Below are positions 1-11,499 of a stretch of DNA of 64,000 nucleotides, one piece after another (the stretch's first letter is position 1; every line of letters starts with the position of its first letter). Made by a program: the position numbers and the translations under genes. The stretch is from assembly GCF_019649055.1 (NCBI RefSeq), contig NW_026570294.1:620001-684000 (forward strand). Reading direction: 5' to 3'. The stretch comes from Paramacrobiotus metropolitanus (Eukaryota > Tardigrada > Eutardigrada > Parachela > Macrobiotidae). The notes below the pieces were generated by a model. The model saw only the letters and a program-made list of their open reading frames with translations, was not told the DNA's origin and made no database searches.

Positions 1-278
1 TTCGAGTGAATTTCGTCAGCGCTCAACCCAGACGACGAGAACTGGGTTGAATGACGTCACATATTTCAGTAATTCCTTATACGGTACGCCTCCAGCAGGT
101 TGTGTCTGTGGGTAGGCTTACATGTAGTCTTAAAGAGTAATCGAAAATTTGTATAAAAAAGCGCTTATTGCACTGAAGCTTATCGCCCTTATTATTAAGT
201 GAATACTGAATGAAAGCATAGTGGAAAACTGAAACACGTTTAGTCATGTTGTCGGTGGAATTACACTCAGTTACCTAC

Positions 279-549
279 CAATGGATCGTGTATAGCGCAT
301 CCCGGAGTTCTTCTCGTAGCCACGTAAACTCAAAGTTCTGCCATGATAAATTTTCCCAAACGGAATGAGTTGAGCGCCTGGATCGTGGCCAGTGCCAAAT
401 CGTATTCGGAGCCCCTCTTTCGCGCAGGCCTCAACCCTTCCATGCCAAAATAACCCATCATCCCCTAAGACATCCACCACCATCTGGGCTTCTCCATCCC
501 GACGTCGCAGCACGAAATCGGCGGTGGAGTTGCGGGAAGCACAATCCAT
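279..549 (-). pseudogene. First exon of an F-box-associated family gene (family B copy B0), rest outside window
   Basis: This open stretch starts at an ATG (549) and ends at a good donor (G|GTAGGT at 279/278). It matches the first exon of the other family B genes in the window: LRRR-G near the start, a V-V-D-V-L strand, a GLRIRFG block equal to GLHIDFG elsewhere, IPFGKIYHGR equal to IPFGSIYHRQ, and the exon-ending YTRSIG equal to YARSIG. The remaining exons would lie to the left of position 1, because the family is transcribed on the minus strand. I do not recognise a named domain in this exon. The N-terminus is shorter than in its paralogues, and the usual GQTGR motif is degraded to EKNSG, so the copy may be dead. 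Confidence is in the family membership, not the function. Confidence 0.55.
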
Positions 550-1656
550 TTTAAATTAGAGATAACTCAGATAAGGGATAAGTTTCGTTGTTAAAGGATT
601 TACACTTTCGGAAATTCGTATTCAAGCGTAGTAAAATACGAATAAAATACGAACGTAGTAGGCGAATTTCAAAATACGAATAAGCGGGCTGACGAAACTA
701 GGACAGCAGTTTCATACACGGGTAACGAAATGACGTAATGCAATAATTATGCTGCGCAAAAAGCTTCTCTGATTCGTCGACGATTATAGACGGGGGCGTG
801 AACGTCCACCGTTCCGTCACTTCCGTGTCTTCTTACTGGGATTGGCTTACAACTGCACGGGCGGCCAGCGCTTTACGAAGGGGTATTTCGCTTACAAGTG
901 ATAAACAATTAAATATGCGGAATTTTTAAATTCGTAGCCGTTCTCGATGGCATCGGCACGACAGATAACTTTCAATGGACAACCGTTTGACTTTAGCCAC
1001 CGTGGGGATCGTACTTTTCTGTACCTATCATGAATAACAGCAACAAAATGCTTCGACCGGCATTCAAGCTAGGGAAAATCTTTTCAGTGGTTTTAGTGGC
1101 CGGTTTCAATTGTTATTTCTGATTCGAATCAAAGTTTTTACAAGTTTTGCGTATGTTAATTTAATAGAATTGGACATTGCAGAATTTAGCAGGACAAACA
1201 AAAACAGCAAAACTGAAAATCCTTCACAACACGCTTCTTTTTTACGGTTGCCGCATACGTTGGGATTTGGGAATACCCTGCTAAGGTTAACGCATCTATA
1301 CGAACCTGCTGCAACAGATGAGAAGTATCATGCATTGCGAACAAGCACTTGCTTTCCCAAATATACGAATCCATAAAAGGATGTGGATGTACTGTAGCCG
1401 GTAGGGATTCTCACAAGTCAGAATTTGTTCCCGGCACCGCGGACATGGTTCTTCTCTGGATCAGTGGTCGATAGTATCTGTACAGCTAATGCGTCAATCC
1501 GCATTCTACGGTAACAATTTACAATTTTCAGTGGTTTTTAGTGGTTCTTTGTATATTTTGTACATTGTTTCGTTTCACCTTTTGGTATGCAGTCCATTTC
1601 AGTTACAATATCGGACTTGCCAAAATTTAATTCGCACAGAAAAAACAACAGGTGTT
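550..1656. other. Spacer without recognised gene
   Basis: AT-rich DNA with only short chance reading frames. No tRNA, promoter or repeat family stands out. A small cluster of AATACGAA-like words near 605-690 looks like simple local duplication. Confidence 0.5.
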
Positions 1657-1660
1657 TTAA

Positions 1661-2310
1661 GGGAAGTGGCCCGGTACATGGTACCTAATTCTGGTACATG
1701 CACGGAAACTTTCACTTAACTCACTAAGGGAAGTGGCCCGGTACATGGTACCTAATTCTGGTACATGCACGGAAACTTTCACTTAACTCACTAAGGGAAG
1801 TGGCCCGGTACATGGTACCTAATTCTGGTACATGCACGGAAACTTTCACTTAACTCACTAAGGGAGAAGTGGCCCGGTACATGGTACCTAATTCTGGTAC
1901 ATGCACGGAAACTTTCACTTAACTCACTAAGGAAGTGGCCCGGTACATGGTACCTAATTCTGGTACATGCACGGAAACTTTCACTTAACTCACTAAGGGA
2001 AGTGGCCCGGTACATGGTACCTAATTCTGGTACATGCACGGAAACTTTCACTTAACTCACTAAGGGAAGTGGCCCGGTACATGGTACCTAATTCTGGTAC
2101 ATGCACGGAAACTTTCACTTAACTCACTAAGGAAGTGGCCCGGTACATGGTACCTAATTCTGGTACATGCACGGAAACTTTCACTTAACTCACTAAGGGA
2201 AGTGGCCCGGTACATGGTACCTAATTCTGGTACATGCACGGAAACTTTCACTTAACTCACTAAGGGAAGTGGCCCGGTACATGGTACCTAATTCTGGTAC
2301 ACGCACGGAA
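1661..2310. repeat. 67-bp tandem repeat, ten copies
   Basis: Repeats start at 1661, 1728, 1795, 1862, 1931, 1997, 2064, 2131, 2197 and 2264, giving periods of 66-69 bp. Each unit contains the palindromic word GGTACATGGTACC followed by a second GGTACATG. Units are almost identical, the last being slightly diverged (CACG for CATG). The array forms most of the left arm of the surrounding foldback-type element; the right arm holds a single inverted unit at 2885-2936. Open frames across the array are an artefact of the period. Confidence 0.95.
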
Positions 2311-2936
2311 AACTAACGCGCACTCCCAAACACATTTTTGTTTCGGTTTATGGCATTATGTAGCCAGATGATTTGTATACACTGGCGTGAAAACCGTTTG
2401 TGCGCGCAACATCCGGTTCGGAAGTTATGGCTGTAAGAAAATTCCAAAAAGTTTAAATGCATTCAGGTGTACCAAAAGTCTCATTATAGACCGATCTCTT
2501 TCAAATTTTGCACGTAAATGCACGTGGCCATGAATATCGTTTTTACACCGATCCAGACTTACACGAATTTTTTCTAATTTTAAAATGAATTTTAAAATTT
2601 TTGGATTTCAATTTAAAATTTGAAAAGCCTGTTGGAACAGCGGATCGGTGTAAAAACGATCTTAATGGCTACGTGCATTTACGTGCAAAATCTGAAAGAG
2701 ATCGGTCCATAATGAGACTTTTGGTACACCTGAAAGCATTTAAACTTTTTGGAATTTTCTGACAGCCATAAGTCTCGAACCGAATGTTGCGCGCCCAAGC
2801 GGTATTCACGCCAATGTATACAAATCATCTGGCTACAGAATGTCATAAAACAAGAGAAAGAAGGGTTTGGGAGTGCGCGAAAGTGAAAGATTTCGTGCAT
2901 GTACACGAATTTGGTACATGTACCGGGCCGCTTCCC
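1661..2936. mobile_element. Foldback-type element with TTAA flanks and tandem repeats in one arm
   Basis: The two ends are inverted copies. The left end begins GGGAAGTGGCCCGGTACATG and the right end (minus strand) begins GGGAAGCGGCCCGGTACATG. Both are flanked directly by TTAA (1657-1660 and 2937-2940). Inversion continues inward for about 280 bp: 2264-2540 pairs with about 2650-2936, including a TGTATACA-containing block and a CCAAAAAGTTTAAATGCAT-like block. The core between the arms (about 2545-2645) is AT-rich with no coding potential. Long inverted arms carrying tandem repeats recall Foldback/Galileo elements, while the TTAA target recalls piggyBac. The terminal GGG is not the CCY start of classical piggyBac, so the superfamily is unassigned. 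It appears non-autonomous. Confidence 0.75.
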
Positions 2937-3093
2937 TTAATGGAAAAAAACATACTTACTTCGCAAAATGCCCTCTTCATTTTTGATGTTGCGGCATTTC
3001 AAAACGATGGAAAATGAGATGCACATTATATGTCGCTACGAACACCGACAAAAGATATAGATTAACTTCCAAATCATCTCTTGAACTCTAGCT

Positions 3094-4228
3094 CTAACAA
3101 ACCAAATTATAACAGGAAGTACTGTATGAGTACACTTCATTCTTTCTGTAGGTATTATTGTAGTTAAACGCCATACTGCAGTCTACTGTACACTCAAAGA
3201 TCCCTTCGGTTTTGGAAGGAATGTGGACATTGAATCGGTTAGATAATTGCCGATGACTGCCACTTCTCCCTCCATTTTGTCCTGGATTAGATGCGACTTT
3301 CCTTTAAGAAAGTTGCGGAACCAGGCAAACGAGCAATCACAATGAATTTTTTTAACCTTATCCAAATCTTTTTCTCGCAATGATCACGGCTTCCAGTACT
3401 GGCGATGTTCTGGCTTGGACGATTCCTCCAGAATGTTAATTATCATACCTTCCAGCGTTAAGCTTTGCAAGTGGGCAATATCCGTAAACGTGTACGGCTC
3501 CAGCTCTTGAATAGTGGTAAGGGCAAAGGTAATTATCCGGACGTTGGGCAATCGAGAGAAATTTTGCCTCTTGACCACCAAATCTCTCCCATTCCATAGT
3601 AGAAATGAAACCAAATTGGCTAGTTCACCGACGCCGAAAATCTTTGCGGTGGTCGTGACGGTTGCGCAGCGCCGTATTTGCAGTTCGATGATTTGCTTGC
3701 GGATAGGATCGATGACGTCATGATGCACAGGGTCTTCCGTATCGTTGCGTTCTGCTAACTGCAGCGTAATGGCGCGGTTGGGACTGGTGATGCTGACATT
3801 TGTAGCGTACTGGGCGATGGCGGTCCGGGTTCCGCCGTCCCAACAACTCATCTCGACATATGTCTTCGTTAGCGGATCCTTATTACTGCCAGGTGCGTAA
3901 TGCATCAAGCAGTAGTCGTGCTTTCCATCGCCGCAGGGCATCTCCGCGTACGTACGACATTCGTCCGCCGTGAGAGTGTCCGTTCGGAAAGAATTAATGG
4001 GCGGGGCGGTCTTTACTTCCGCGTTGGACACACTCGGTGCATTGCATTCGGTTTCAAATTGGATCTCCCGGTCAGCGAAACCTGGTAAAGAAACACGAAG
4101 GCGGTACTGTCGACGTTGGCTGATGATTTCTAGAAAATCCTATAACAACTCCAAAAGGGGTAGTAATGCGGCTTACCGGCACACTGATGGATTGATATGA
4201 ATACAAAACATGCTGCAATTTTGCGCAT
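3094..4228 (-). pseudogene. Secreted LRR protein copy A1 (broken)
   Basis: Two-exon gene of family A. Exon 1 (4228-4177) encodes a signal peptide starting MRKIAACFVFIS and ends at a GTAAGC donor; a 95-base intron (4176-4082) ends in TTTACCAG. Exon 2 (from 4081) carries the Cys-containing N-terminal region, a leucine-rich segment and an LRRCT-like cap with the CDCSFAWFRNFL motif. Compared with the intact copy at 15.7-16.8 kb, it has a TGA stop at 3383-3381 just before the LRRCT cap where the paralogue has glycine, and a small insertion near 3190-3200 that shifts the last 30 codons. It is therefore probably a recent pseudogene. Function of the family is unknown; extracellular recognition or matrix binding is inferred only from the LRR/LRRCT architecture. 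Confidence 0.8.
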
Positions 4229-4439
4229 GGCGTGGTTTTGGCCGCTCTCAGTTAGCGATGTTATTGACAATAAGGCGCTCACTGCATTAAGGAAACTTGA
4301 TTTTGTTCTGAAGTATCGCTTTGTACAACCAAATGGGCAGAAGCGACTGAGCGCAATAATAATTATTATTATTTTGCAGCTAGAATCTGCCACGGGGAGC
4401 TAAGTACCTGCGATTTTGATCATGCTTAAATTGATTATT

Positions 4440-4745
4440 ATCACTTCGGATTAACATGCACTCAGCACTTATCGGAAGTTGAAATTATGCAAAGACTGTG
4501 CCTGTGCTAAATGCCGCATACAAACAGTGTGCAGGCCTAACATCTACAGACTGTACTGCAAAAGTGTAATTTTTATTACAACAACAACAAGATGGTATCA
4601 GCTAACTGGCTGTTTTACCGTGATAATGATCCGCATTCTTTTGCTGCACTAGAATGTCGGTGGGAGGCTGTATACTCTACGAAGAATTACCGGACAACAG
4701 TGCAAAGCAGTCAGTCATGCTCTGATTTCCCGTGCCTGGTTTAAT
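4440..4745. repeat. Duplicated upstream spacer of LRR genes, copy 1
   Basis: This non-coding stretch lies upstream of A1 and is similar to 8790-9270, 17040-17540 and 29520-30090, upstream of A2, A4 and A5. Shared words include GGTATCAGCT, GATAATGATCCGCA, CGGTGGGAGGCTGTATA and a CTACCACGATCA block. It shows that the array spread as multi-kilobase segments, and may include the common promoter of family A, although I see no certain TATA box. Confidence 0.75.
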
Positions 4746-5149
4746 ATGTTTTCTTGTTCTGCTTCACGTCTTGCCGTCTACCACGATCAGATTACCCTTG
4801 CAAAGGCAGCAGACAACCAAAGAAAGAACAAATAAGTGAAAATACAATAAAGTCATGATAGAGACCAAAATAGTGCCGGTATCAAAACTGCTGGTAACGA
4901 ACGACCAGATAAACCAAAAAAAAACATCTAAGCAATGAAAACGATCACAAAAATTTAATTCAACTTTCAAATTTATAACATCCGCTACCCGCATATGTAG
5001 CGTCCAATTCCAAAAAAAGTTTGCTTCCCAAATGCTAGTCTGTAATCTATTACATGTATCAGTATGCGTTAGCGTAGTAAACCGTAAGATTCCTAACTTC
5101 AAATGGAAAATTTTATAAAAAAAAAGTATAAGCCAGCTCGTCGTCGGCA

Positions 5150-6488
5150 CGACAATTTGATAGGCTGCGCAAATTACCGTATTGATCCATCAGTCCCCTC
5201 AGCAGAGCGTGCACCGTGAACAGTGTTAGTTTCTTTACGTCCAGGGGGGAAAGAAAATAATCAAAGTTCGTCTCTGTCAGACCGGAAACAAAACGTGATT
5301 ATACTGGTTACTCTCGCAGGGACCCGGCACCTATACTTGCCATGTACACGGTAGCACACCTGATAAATAACTTTGATACAGAACGAGTTAACGATATGAG
5401 CCGCGTTAACCATTTGGTCATTACTATTAATGCTGTCCCGCCGCCGAGACTCGCGACCACAGAAGGGGCCGTAAAAGATCAAAATTTCGGTTATTAATGT
5501 GAATGTCCAAAACCACCACGGCATTATAAAGGGCAAGGAAACTAGCCTGCATTACGCGTTTGTACCGATGGACTTTTTCCAGCTGGATCGTCTCCTTTTT
5601 CCGGTCCCGACAGATGATGAGTTGAAGGCCTCATCATCTGTCGGGACCGGAAAACTGCGTTACTTCCGAATACATCTGATGTGACCACGGACAATTAATT
5701 ACCACTTGGATCTGTAGACTCGTGCTCGAATCCAGTAAATTAACTGTCAGATTGCGGATCAACTGCGCTTTTTACGCCGATGCAAATGCAGTTAACTCAG
5801 AATGCAGGCCGGCCCAAATTCTGCGAACACGTTTCCTGGGAACCGTGTGCTCTTCAGATTCCACTGTTGATTGTACAGGATGACAGTGTCAGCTGTTTGA
5901 AAACTTGTTTTATTTATGATGCGCTGGAAATCCCCGGCATTCATCGTTGGTAATTTGTGCTTGAAATGCATCAATCGCCGAGAGTTCGTTCTTCCAGCTG
6001 CTTCTGCTGCTGCAGACAAATATCCATATTCCAGGCTTGTTCGATTGAGTAAGCGAGGAAACGTCAGAACGTCATTCCAAGTGCTGCATGACTCTACCGT
6101 ACGTTGAATTTATAATGATAACTGTTATGTGTGTGGTTATATTTATATCTATAATGACCTACTGAACGAGCATACATTTTGTCGGTTTGGCGTTCTTCGC
6201 ATGGCACGTTCCGCTTTCGGCGGAGATAGATGCTACCGAACGGGATCAGCAGCTTGGACTTAGCCTTAGGAGACGCGTCATCATGGAAATCGATACACAG
6301 TCCGGTGGCGGTGCCATAAAAAGCCCTTCCGGCCTTCCGCACAGTAATTCACCGTCAGCCCGTACTTTTGTACGAGTATTATTGGTGTTTCCCCCGCGCC
6401 CCACGGTACAGCAGAATTTCAATTTTCTAAAATTTGAAACTGACCAGCTGCAGTGCGCTGCAGAACACGAGGTCATTCCGGCAGACAT
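5150..6488 (-). pseudogene. F-box family gene copy B1 (truncated remnant)
   Basis: Pieces of a family B gene appear in order on the minus strand. A first exon (about 6488-6160) has the GELLCGR block, IPFGSIYLRRKRNV and the exon-ending YARSVG, but switches frame between these motifs. A fragment of the central exon (about 6050-5795) has MHFKHKLPTMNAG and the following helical region and then ends abruptly. A remnant of the last exon lies at about 5340-5150. The second exon and the F-box itself are missing, and a 58-base hairpin occupies the break at 5597-5654. This is a dead gene. Confidence 0.7.
5597..5654. repeat. Near-perfect hairpin, 25-bp arms
   Basis: Arms 5597-5621 and 5630-5654 are exact inverted copies around an 8-base loop. 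The left arm contains CCGGTCCCGACAGATGATGA. It sits inside the truncated F-box copy B1, where paralogues have continuous sequence, so it arose after duplication, by foldback synthesis or insertion of a tiny inverted-repeat element. Confidence 0.9.
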
Positions 6489-7054
6489 GTCCGTCGAGAT
6501 AAATGTTTCGGTATTTCTTTTTATCGGTGCAAGATATAATAGGTGTTGACGTGCTATTCAGCGGCCCGTATAAAACGTTCGAAATGGAGTTCAAAAGTGC
6601 AAAATACAGTTATTACTGCATACAAATAGAATCTGTACGATGCCCTCCCTACAGGACTCGATTACCAACGCAACAATACGAAAAGACAGACATCTTTCTC
6701 TGATGGCTGGTACTGGATGCACAACATTGATTGGCTGGTACTTGATACACAACAATCATATGCCACGGCCAGCGACCACTTAACAAGAACAATGCAGAGA
6801 GAAGGTGGACGCGAACGGACGCTTTCCGCTGGACTACATATTACGCTGCAATTTAACTTACATGGAAGAAACAACAGATACTTTAATGGATAAGAATTAT
6901 ACTTCGCAGTACTCTTCATTATACTCTTCAGTTTTTATGTTACGGTATCGTATTTGTAACGCGATGGAAGGAATATGCACATTACATATACGTTCGCTAC
7001 GAACACCGCCAAAGGATACGGACTGCCTTCTAAACCAAATCTTCAGTTCTAACG

Positions 7055-8604
7055 CTAACAGGCCAAATTATAACAAGAAGTATTGTATGAGAACGGTCCA
7101 TTCTTTTTGTAGGCAATATTGTGGTTCAGCGCCATACTGCAGTCGACACTCAAAGATCCCTCCCAGCCTTCGATTTTCGAGGATTTGCTTAAATAATTGC
7201 CGATGATTGCCACTTCCCCCTCGCTTTTTTCCTGAATTAAGTGAGGCTTTCGCTTAAGGAAGTTGCGGAACCAGGCAAATGAGCAATCGCAATGAAGTTT
7301 TTTGACTTTATCCAAATCCTTTCCGTTCAACTGTTTCGGCTCCCAAAATCGATCATCTTCTGGCATGGACAACTGATACAAAATGTGGCCTACCAAAGCC
7401 TCCAGTGTTAAGCTTTGCAAGTGGGCAATATCCGTAAACGTGTACGGCTCCAACTCTGCAATGGTGGTTTCGACAAAATTAATTATTCGGACGTTGGGCA
7501 GTCGAGAGAAATCTCGCCTCTTGACCACCAAATCTTTTCCGTTCCATAGGAGAAGTGAGACCAAGTGGGGTACTTCACCGGCGCTGAAAATCTTTGCGGT
7601 GATCGTGACGGTTGCGCATTGCCGTATTTGCAGTTGGATGATCTGCTAGCGGATAGGATCGATGGCGTCTTGATGCACAGGGTCTTCCGTATCGTTACGT
7701 TCTGCTAACTCCAGCGTAATGGCTCGATTGGGACTGGTGATGCTGACGTTCCTAGCGTACTGGGCGATGGCCGTCCGCGTTCCGCCCTTCCCACATCTCA
7801 TCTCGAAATATGTCTTTGTTAGCGGATTGAGATCATTGACATGGAGATAAAGCATGGTGCAGAAGCCAAACTTCCCATCGCCACATGGCATCTCCGCGTA
7901 CGTACGGCATTCGCCCGCCGTGAGAGTGTCCGTTCGGAATGAATAGGGAATTTTAGATTTCACATGGTTTAGGCTCCGTTCACTAGAAACTACTGCGTCA
8001 GATAAACAGTACGTTAGCAGACTAAACAGCGTTTAAAATGCTTGTACGGATGCACACTTGCAGTGACGTACAGCTGAAAATAAATCGAATCGAGAGTGCC
8101 GAGAGCGTGACCAACCTGCTCTCGGGGAGGCGGTTAGAGCACACAAAAAAGATCCACAGGCAGCATACGCTGGCTTGCCGCTCAGCCATATGGCTGAGCC
8201 GTTACACAGATCCACGTAAGGCAGATAGTTTTTACGCGTCAGCCCACGACGTTGGTTTACGGCGCCTTACGTCGCGAACGGACGTATATCAACCCGTAAC
8301 GCCAATTTCTACCCGAAAGTCGAACTGGGCGGAACTTGTTTTGTGAAATCTAAAATTCGCTAATTAATGGCCGGGACGGCCTTTACTTCCGCGGTGGACG
8401 CACTCGGTGCATTGCATTCGGTTTCAAAATGGATCGCCTGGTCAGGAAAACCTAACAGAAAAACACGAAATCGGTACTGCTAACGCTGGCTGCTGATTAC
8501 TAGGAAGCCATACATATATAATAATGCCGGTGAGGTTAGTAATGCGTCTTACCAACACATTGGTGGATTAAAACAAGAACAACACATGCTGCAGTTTTGC
8601 GCAT
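7055..8604 (-). pseudogene. Secreted LRR protein copy A2, interrupted by a MITE
   Basis: Exon 1 (8604-8553) encodes the family signal peptide and ends at GTAAGA. Exon 2 starts at 8451 and ends at the family stop at 7055. A 415-bp inverted-repeat element (7946-8360) sits in the N-terminal part of exon 2. Downstream, an in-frame TAG at 7648-7646 replaces the Lys or Gln codon found after DPIR in other copies. The LRR region and the LRRCT cap (CDCSFAWFRNFLKRKP) are otherwise well preserved, including the C-terminal Cys-rich tail. The gene is inactivated at least twice. Confidence 0.82.
7946..8360. mobile_element. 415-bp MITE with 19-bp terminal inverted repeats
   Basis: The ends are 7946-7964 (GGGAATTTTAGATTTCACA) and 8342-8360, an inverted copy with one mismatch. 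The element splits exon 2 of LRR copy A2 at a site where paralogues are continuous, and TA occurs on both sides, consistent with a TA target duplication (Tc1/mariner-like). No transposase frame is inside. A 20-base palindrome, GCTCAGCCATATGGCTGAGC, lies near its middle (about 8174-8197). Confidence 0.8.
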
Positions 8605-8789
8605 GGTGTGGTTTCGCTCGCTCTCAATTATTGATGTCGTCGATAATGATCCGTTCACGGCGATCATAAAATGGGATTTTGTTCTACAGTAGCGCTTTGT
8701 ACAACCGAATGGGCAGACGAGTCTGAGGGCACTAATATAATATTACTGGAAATAGACACTTAGGTACAATATTAGGTACAATATATGTA

Positions 8790-9270
8790 TTACTAGCTTG
8801 GCACCTAGAATTTGGCCACTCTGCACTTATCGCAAGTTGATATTATGCAGACTGCAGACTGCAGAGAGTGCTATTCTGAATGCCGCTTACACTCAGGGTT
8901 CCGATAAAGTATGCCATGAATAACGATTAAGCGGTGCCTGTCTGTGTGGTCACTGTTTTCCAGAAGTCTGGCTAACAGCTGCAGACTGTACTCAGTGTAC
9001 TGTACCAGTGTAATTTTCATTAGAAAACAACAAGATAGTATCAGCTGACTTCCAATTTTGCCGTGATAACGATCCGCACTCCCCCTGCTGCAGCTGAATG
9101 CCGGTGCGGTGGGAGGCTGTATACAGTACTCTTATGAAGAATTACGGACCACAGTGCAAACTGCAAAGCAGTCTCTCATCCATTAGTCCTTTACTCCTTG
9201 CCAGGTTCAGTTTCTTGGTTTATTCTGCTTTACGTCTACCACGATCAGCATTACTCCTGCACAATCGGCG
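8790..9270. repeat. Duplicated upstream spacer of LRR genes, copy 2
   Basis: Non-coding relative of 4440-4745, 17040-17540 and 29520-30090, upstream of A2. It contains the shared GGTATCAGCTGA and GGTGGGAGGCTGTATACA words. The F-box gene that normally follows is absent here: the spacer runs directly into the 3' end of A3, implying a deletion of one B gene. Confidence 0.72.
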
Positions 9271-9492
9271 GTAGACTACAGTATCAATACAAAAAATCGA
9301 ATAAGTGAGAATACCATTAATACAGAGAGACAAAAATAGCATGAAAGTCCGCTACCGAAGATGCTTATCCAGTCCTCGTATAGTACAATACGGTGCAAAA
9401 ATAAACAGCACCACAGCACAGTCCTGTCCGGACCGATTGCCGGACAGGACCAGCATTAAAAGACATGATTAAAACAGCAAACCATGTCTCCC

Positions 9493-11464
9493 ACCCTAAC
9501 AAGCCAAATTATAACACGACGTATTGTACGAGTACTCTCCATAGAGCCCGGCACGAGCCGAGCAGCTCGGCTCGGCTCGCGAGCGCTCGGTGCTCGCGAG
9601 CACTTCGAGCGAGCAGGCGCTGTTTTGAAAATTCATGAACGAGCCGAGCAACAGGAAAAAAATATGCGAGCGAGCCGAGCGAGCGGGATCGCCGGGTGCG
9701 AGCGATCACGAGCTTACAGGCTGATTTTAGGCGAACTGAAAAAGTTTCCAGCGTAAAAATTAGCTTGACCAAGCTGAAAAGGGTCGTAAATCACCGTCAC
9801 CTTCGCGCGAACTAGTTTACTAAATTTTACCTTGACATGTTGGACTCGGGAATCAGGACTAAGTAACGATAATCCGTAACCAACGAAGACATAATTTAAC
9901 CTGTTTTTTAATTCCTTTATGGCTTGGTAAACATTTCAAACATTTTTATTGCTTTTCAAAATACACAAAAAAACGGGAATCAGTTCAAATTACAGAAAGC
10001 TATCAGCGAAAAAACGAAGTTATAGAAAATGAACTGCCAATGTGAAAGAGAAGTTATTTCAGATACCCTTTTTTGACTAAGTTTTTGTTTTTTTGGGGAG
10101 ACTTAAATTTTGAAATGTCTAATTCGCGCAAAAAATTTGAAACGTTAAATTAGCTCCGCTCACGAGCGAGCAGATTTGTAAAAATAAGAACACGATCGAG
10201 TCGAGCGAGCAACAACAAAGTAAAACTAAAAAACGAGCGAGCCGAGCGAGCGGCGGTTCGGCCGCGAGCGAGCTGAACGAGCGGAAAGTTTTGGCAAGTG
10301 AAAACGAGCGAGCCGAGCAGCATTTTTGCTGCTCGTGCCGGGCTCTAACTTAGTCTCTCCATTCTTGGTGTACGTATTATTGTAGTTGAACGCCTTAGCA
10401 CAGTCGACACTTAAACGTCCTTCCCAGACATCGGAGTTTGCGGATTCACTTATATAATTTCCGATGATCGCCACTTCTCCCTGTCTCCCTGAATTAAGTA
10501 CGGCTTTCGCTTGAGGAAGTTACGATACCAGGCAAACGCGCAATCACAGTGTAATCTTCCGACTTTTGCCATATCGCTCGCTTGTAATGACCAGGGCCGC
10601 ATAGAGCTGAGCCATTTTGACTCTTCGGGCTGTAATAAATACAAATTGTAGCCTATTTTCTTTTCCAGCGCTAAACTTTCCAAATGGACAATATCAGTAA
10701 ACGTGTACGCCTCCATTTCCTGGATAGTGGTGTAGCCGAAGATAATCATCCGGATGTTAGGAAGTCGCGAGAAGTCCCGTTTCTTGACCACCAAATCTCT
10801 TCCTCGCCACAGTTGCAGGGTGACCAAATTTGGCATATCACCGGCACCGAAAATCTTGGCGGTGATCTGGGCGGTTACGCAACTCCGCATATATAACTGG
10901 ATGATTTGCTTACGAATGGGATCGATGGCTTCATGATGCACAGGGTCTTCCGTATCGTTGCGTTCTGCTAACTCCAGCGCTATCGCTCGGTTGGGACTGG
11001 TTACACTGACGTTTCTAGAGTATTGGGCGATGGCGGTCCGGGTTCCGCCGTCCCAGCAGCTAATCTCGAAATATGTCTTCGTTAGCGGGTTCACTTGGCT
11101 GTCTGGTGGATAGTCCATGATGCAGTAGTCGTACTTCCCATCACCGCAGGACATTTCCGCATATGTACGACATTCTTCCGCAGTGAGAGTGTCCATACGG
11201 AAAGAACTAATGGGCGGGACGGTATCAGTATGCACGGTGGGCGGCAGTGTTGGTGCATTGCATTCAGTTTCGTAATCGTGGTCGGTGAAACCTAAGAAAA
11301 AAGATGTTTTTTTGCTGTTTTATGGCCATTGCTATGGAAAACCGTATATCTATATTAGGTTAGGAACTTAGGACTGGATCATAGTAGGATGAAATTCAGT
11401 TATGGAATTTACCAGCACATTGGTCCATCAAAATAAGAATAAACCACGTTGCAGTTTGGCGCAT
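9493..11464 (-). pseudogene. Secreted LRR protein copy A3, interrupted by a hAT-like element
   Basis: Exon 1 (from 11464) encodes a signal peptide beginning MRQTATWFILIL and ends at GTAAAT. Exon 2 starts at 11291 after TTTTTTCTTAG. The extracellular domain is open through the LRR segment (GRDLVVKKRDFSRLPN) to the LRRCT cap (CDCAFAWYRNFLKRKP). Near 10480 the frame shifts before the conserved AIIGNY motif, and the last codons are split by an 806-bp element (9542-10347). The C-terminus resumes at about 9541-9493. The copy diverges more from A1/A2/A4 than those do from each other, so it is an older duplicate. Confidence 0.8.
9542..10347. mobile_element. Non-autonomous hAT-like element, 806 bp
   Basis: Perfect 17-bp inverted ends, TAGAGCCCGGCACGAGC, occupy 9542-9558 and 10331-10347. 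About 150 bases inside each end are packed with GAGC/GCTCG words (GAGCGAGC, CGAGCCGAGC), typical of sub-terminal transposase-binding repeats. The middle is AT-rich without coding capacity. CTCTCCA occurs immediately left (9535-9541) and again at 10355-10361, suggesting an 8-bp duplication of hAT type, although a few unexplained bases separate the right end from it. It is inserted in the 3' coding end of LRR copy A3. Confidence 0.75.
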
Positions 11465-11499
11465 GGTAGAGCGTGGTCACTTCTAGTTTCACCTATCGC

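Noticed and set aside
1791-2251. Two repetitive minus-strand proteins
   Set aside because: They are frames through the 67-bp tandem repeat.
1661-2310. CRISPR array
   Set aside because: The units are continuous tandem repeats without unique spacers, in a eukaryotic genome.
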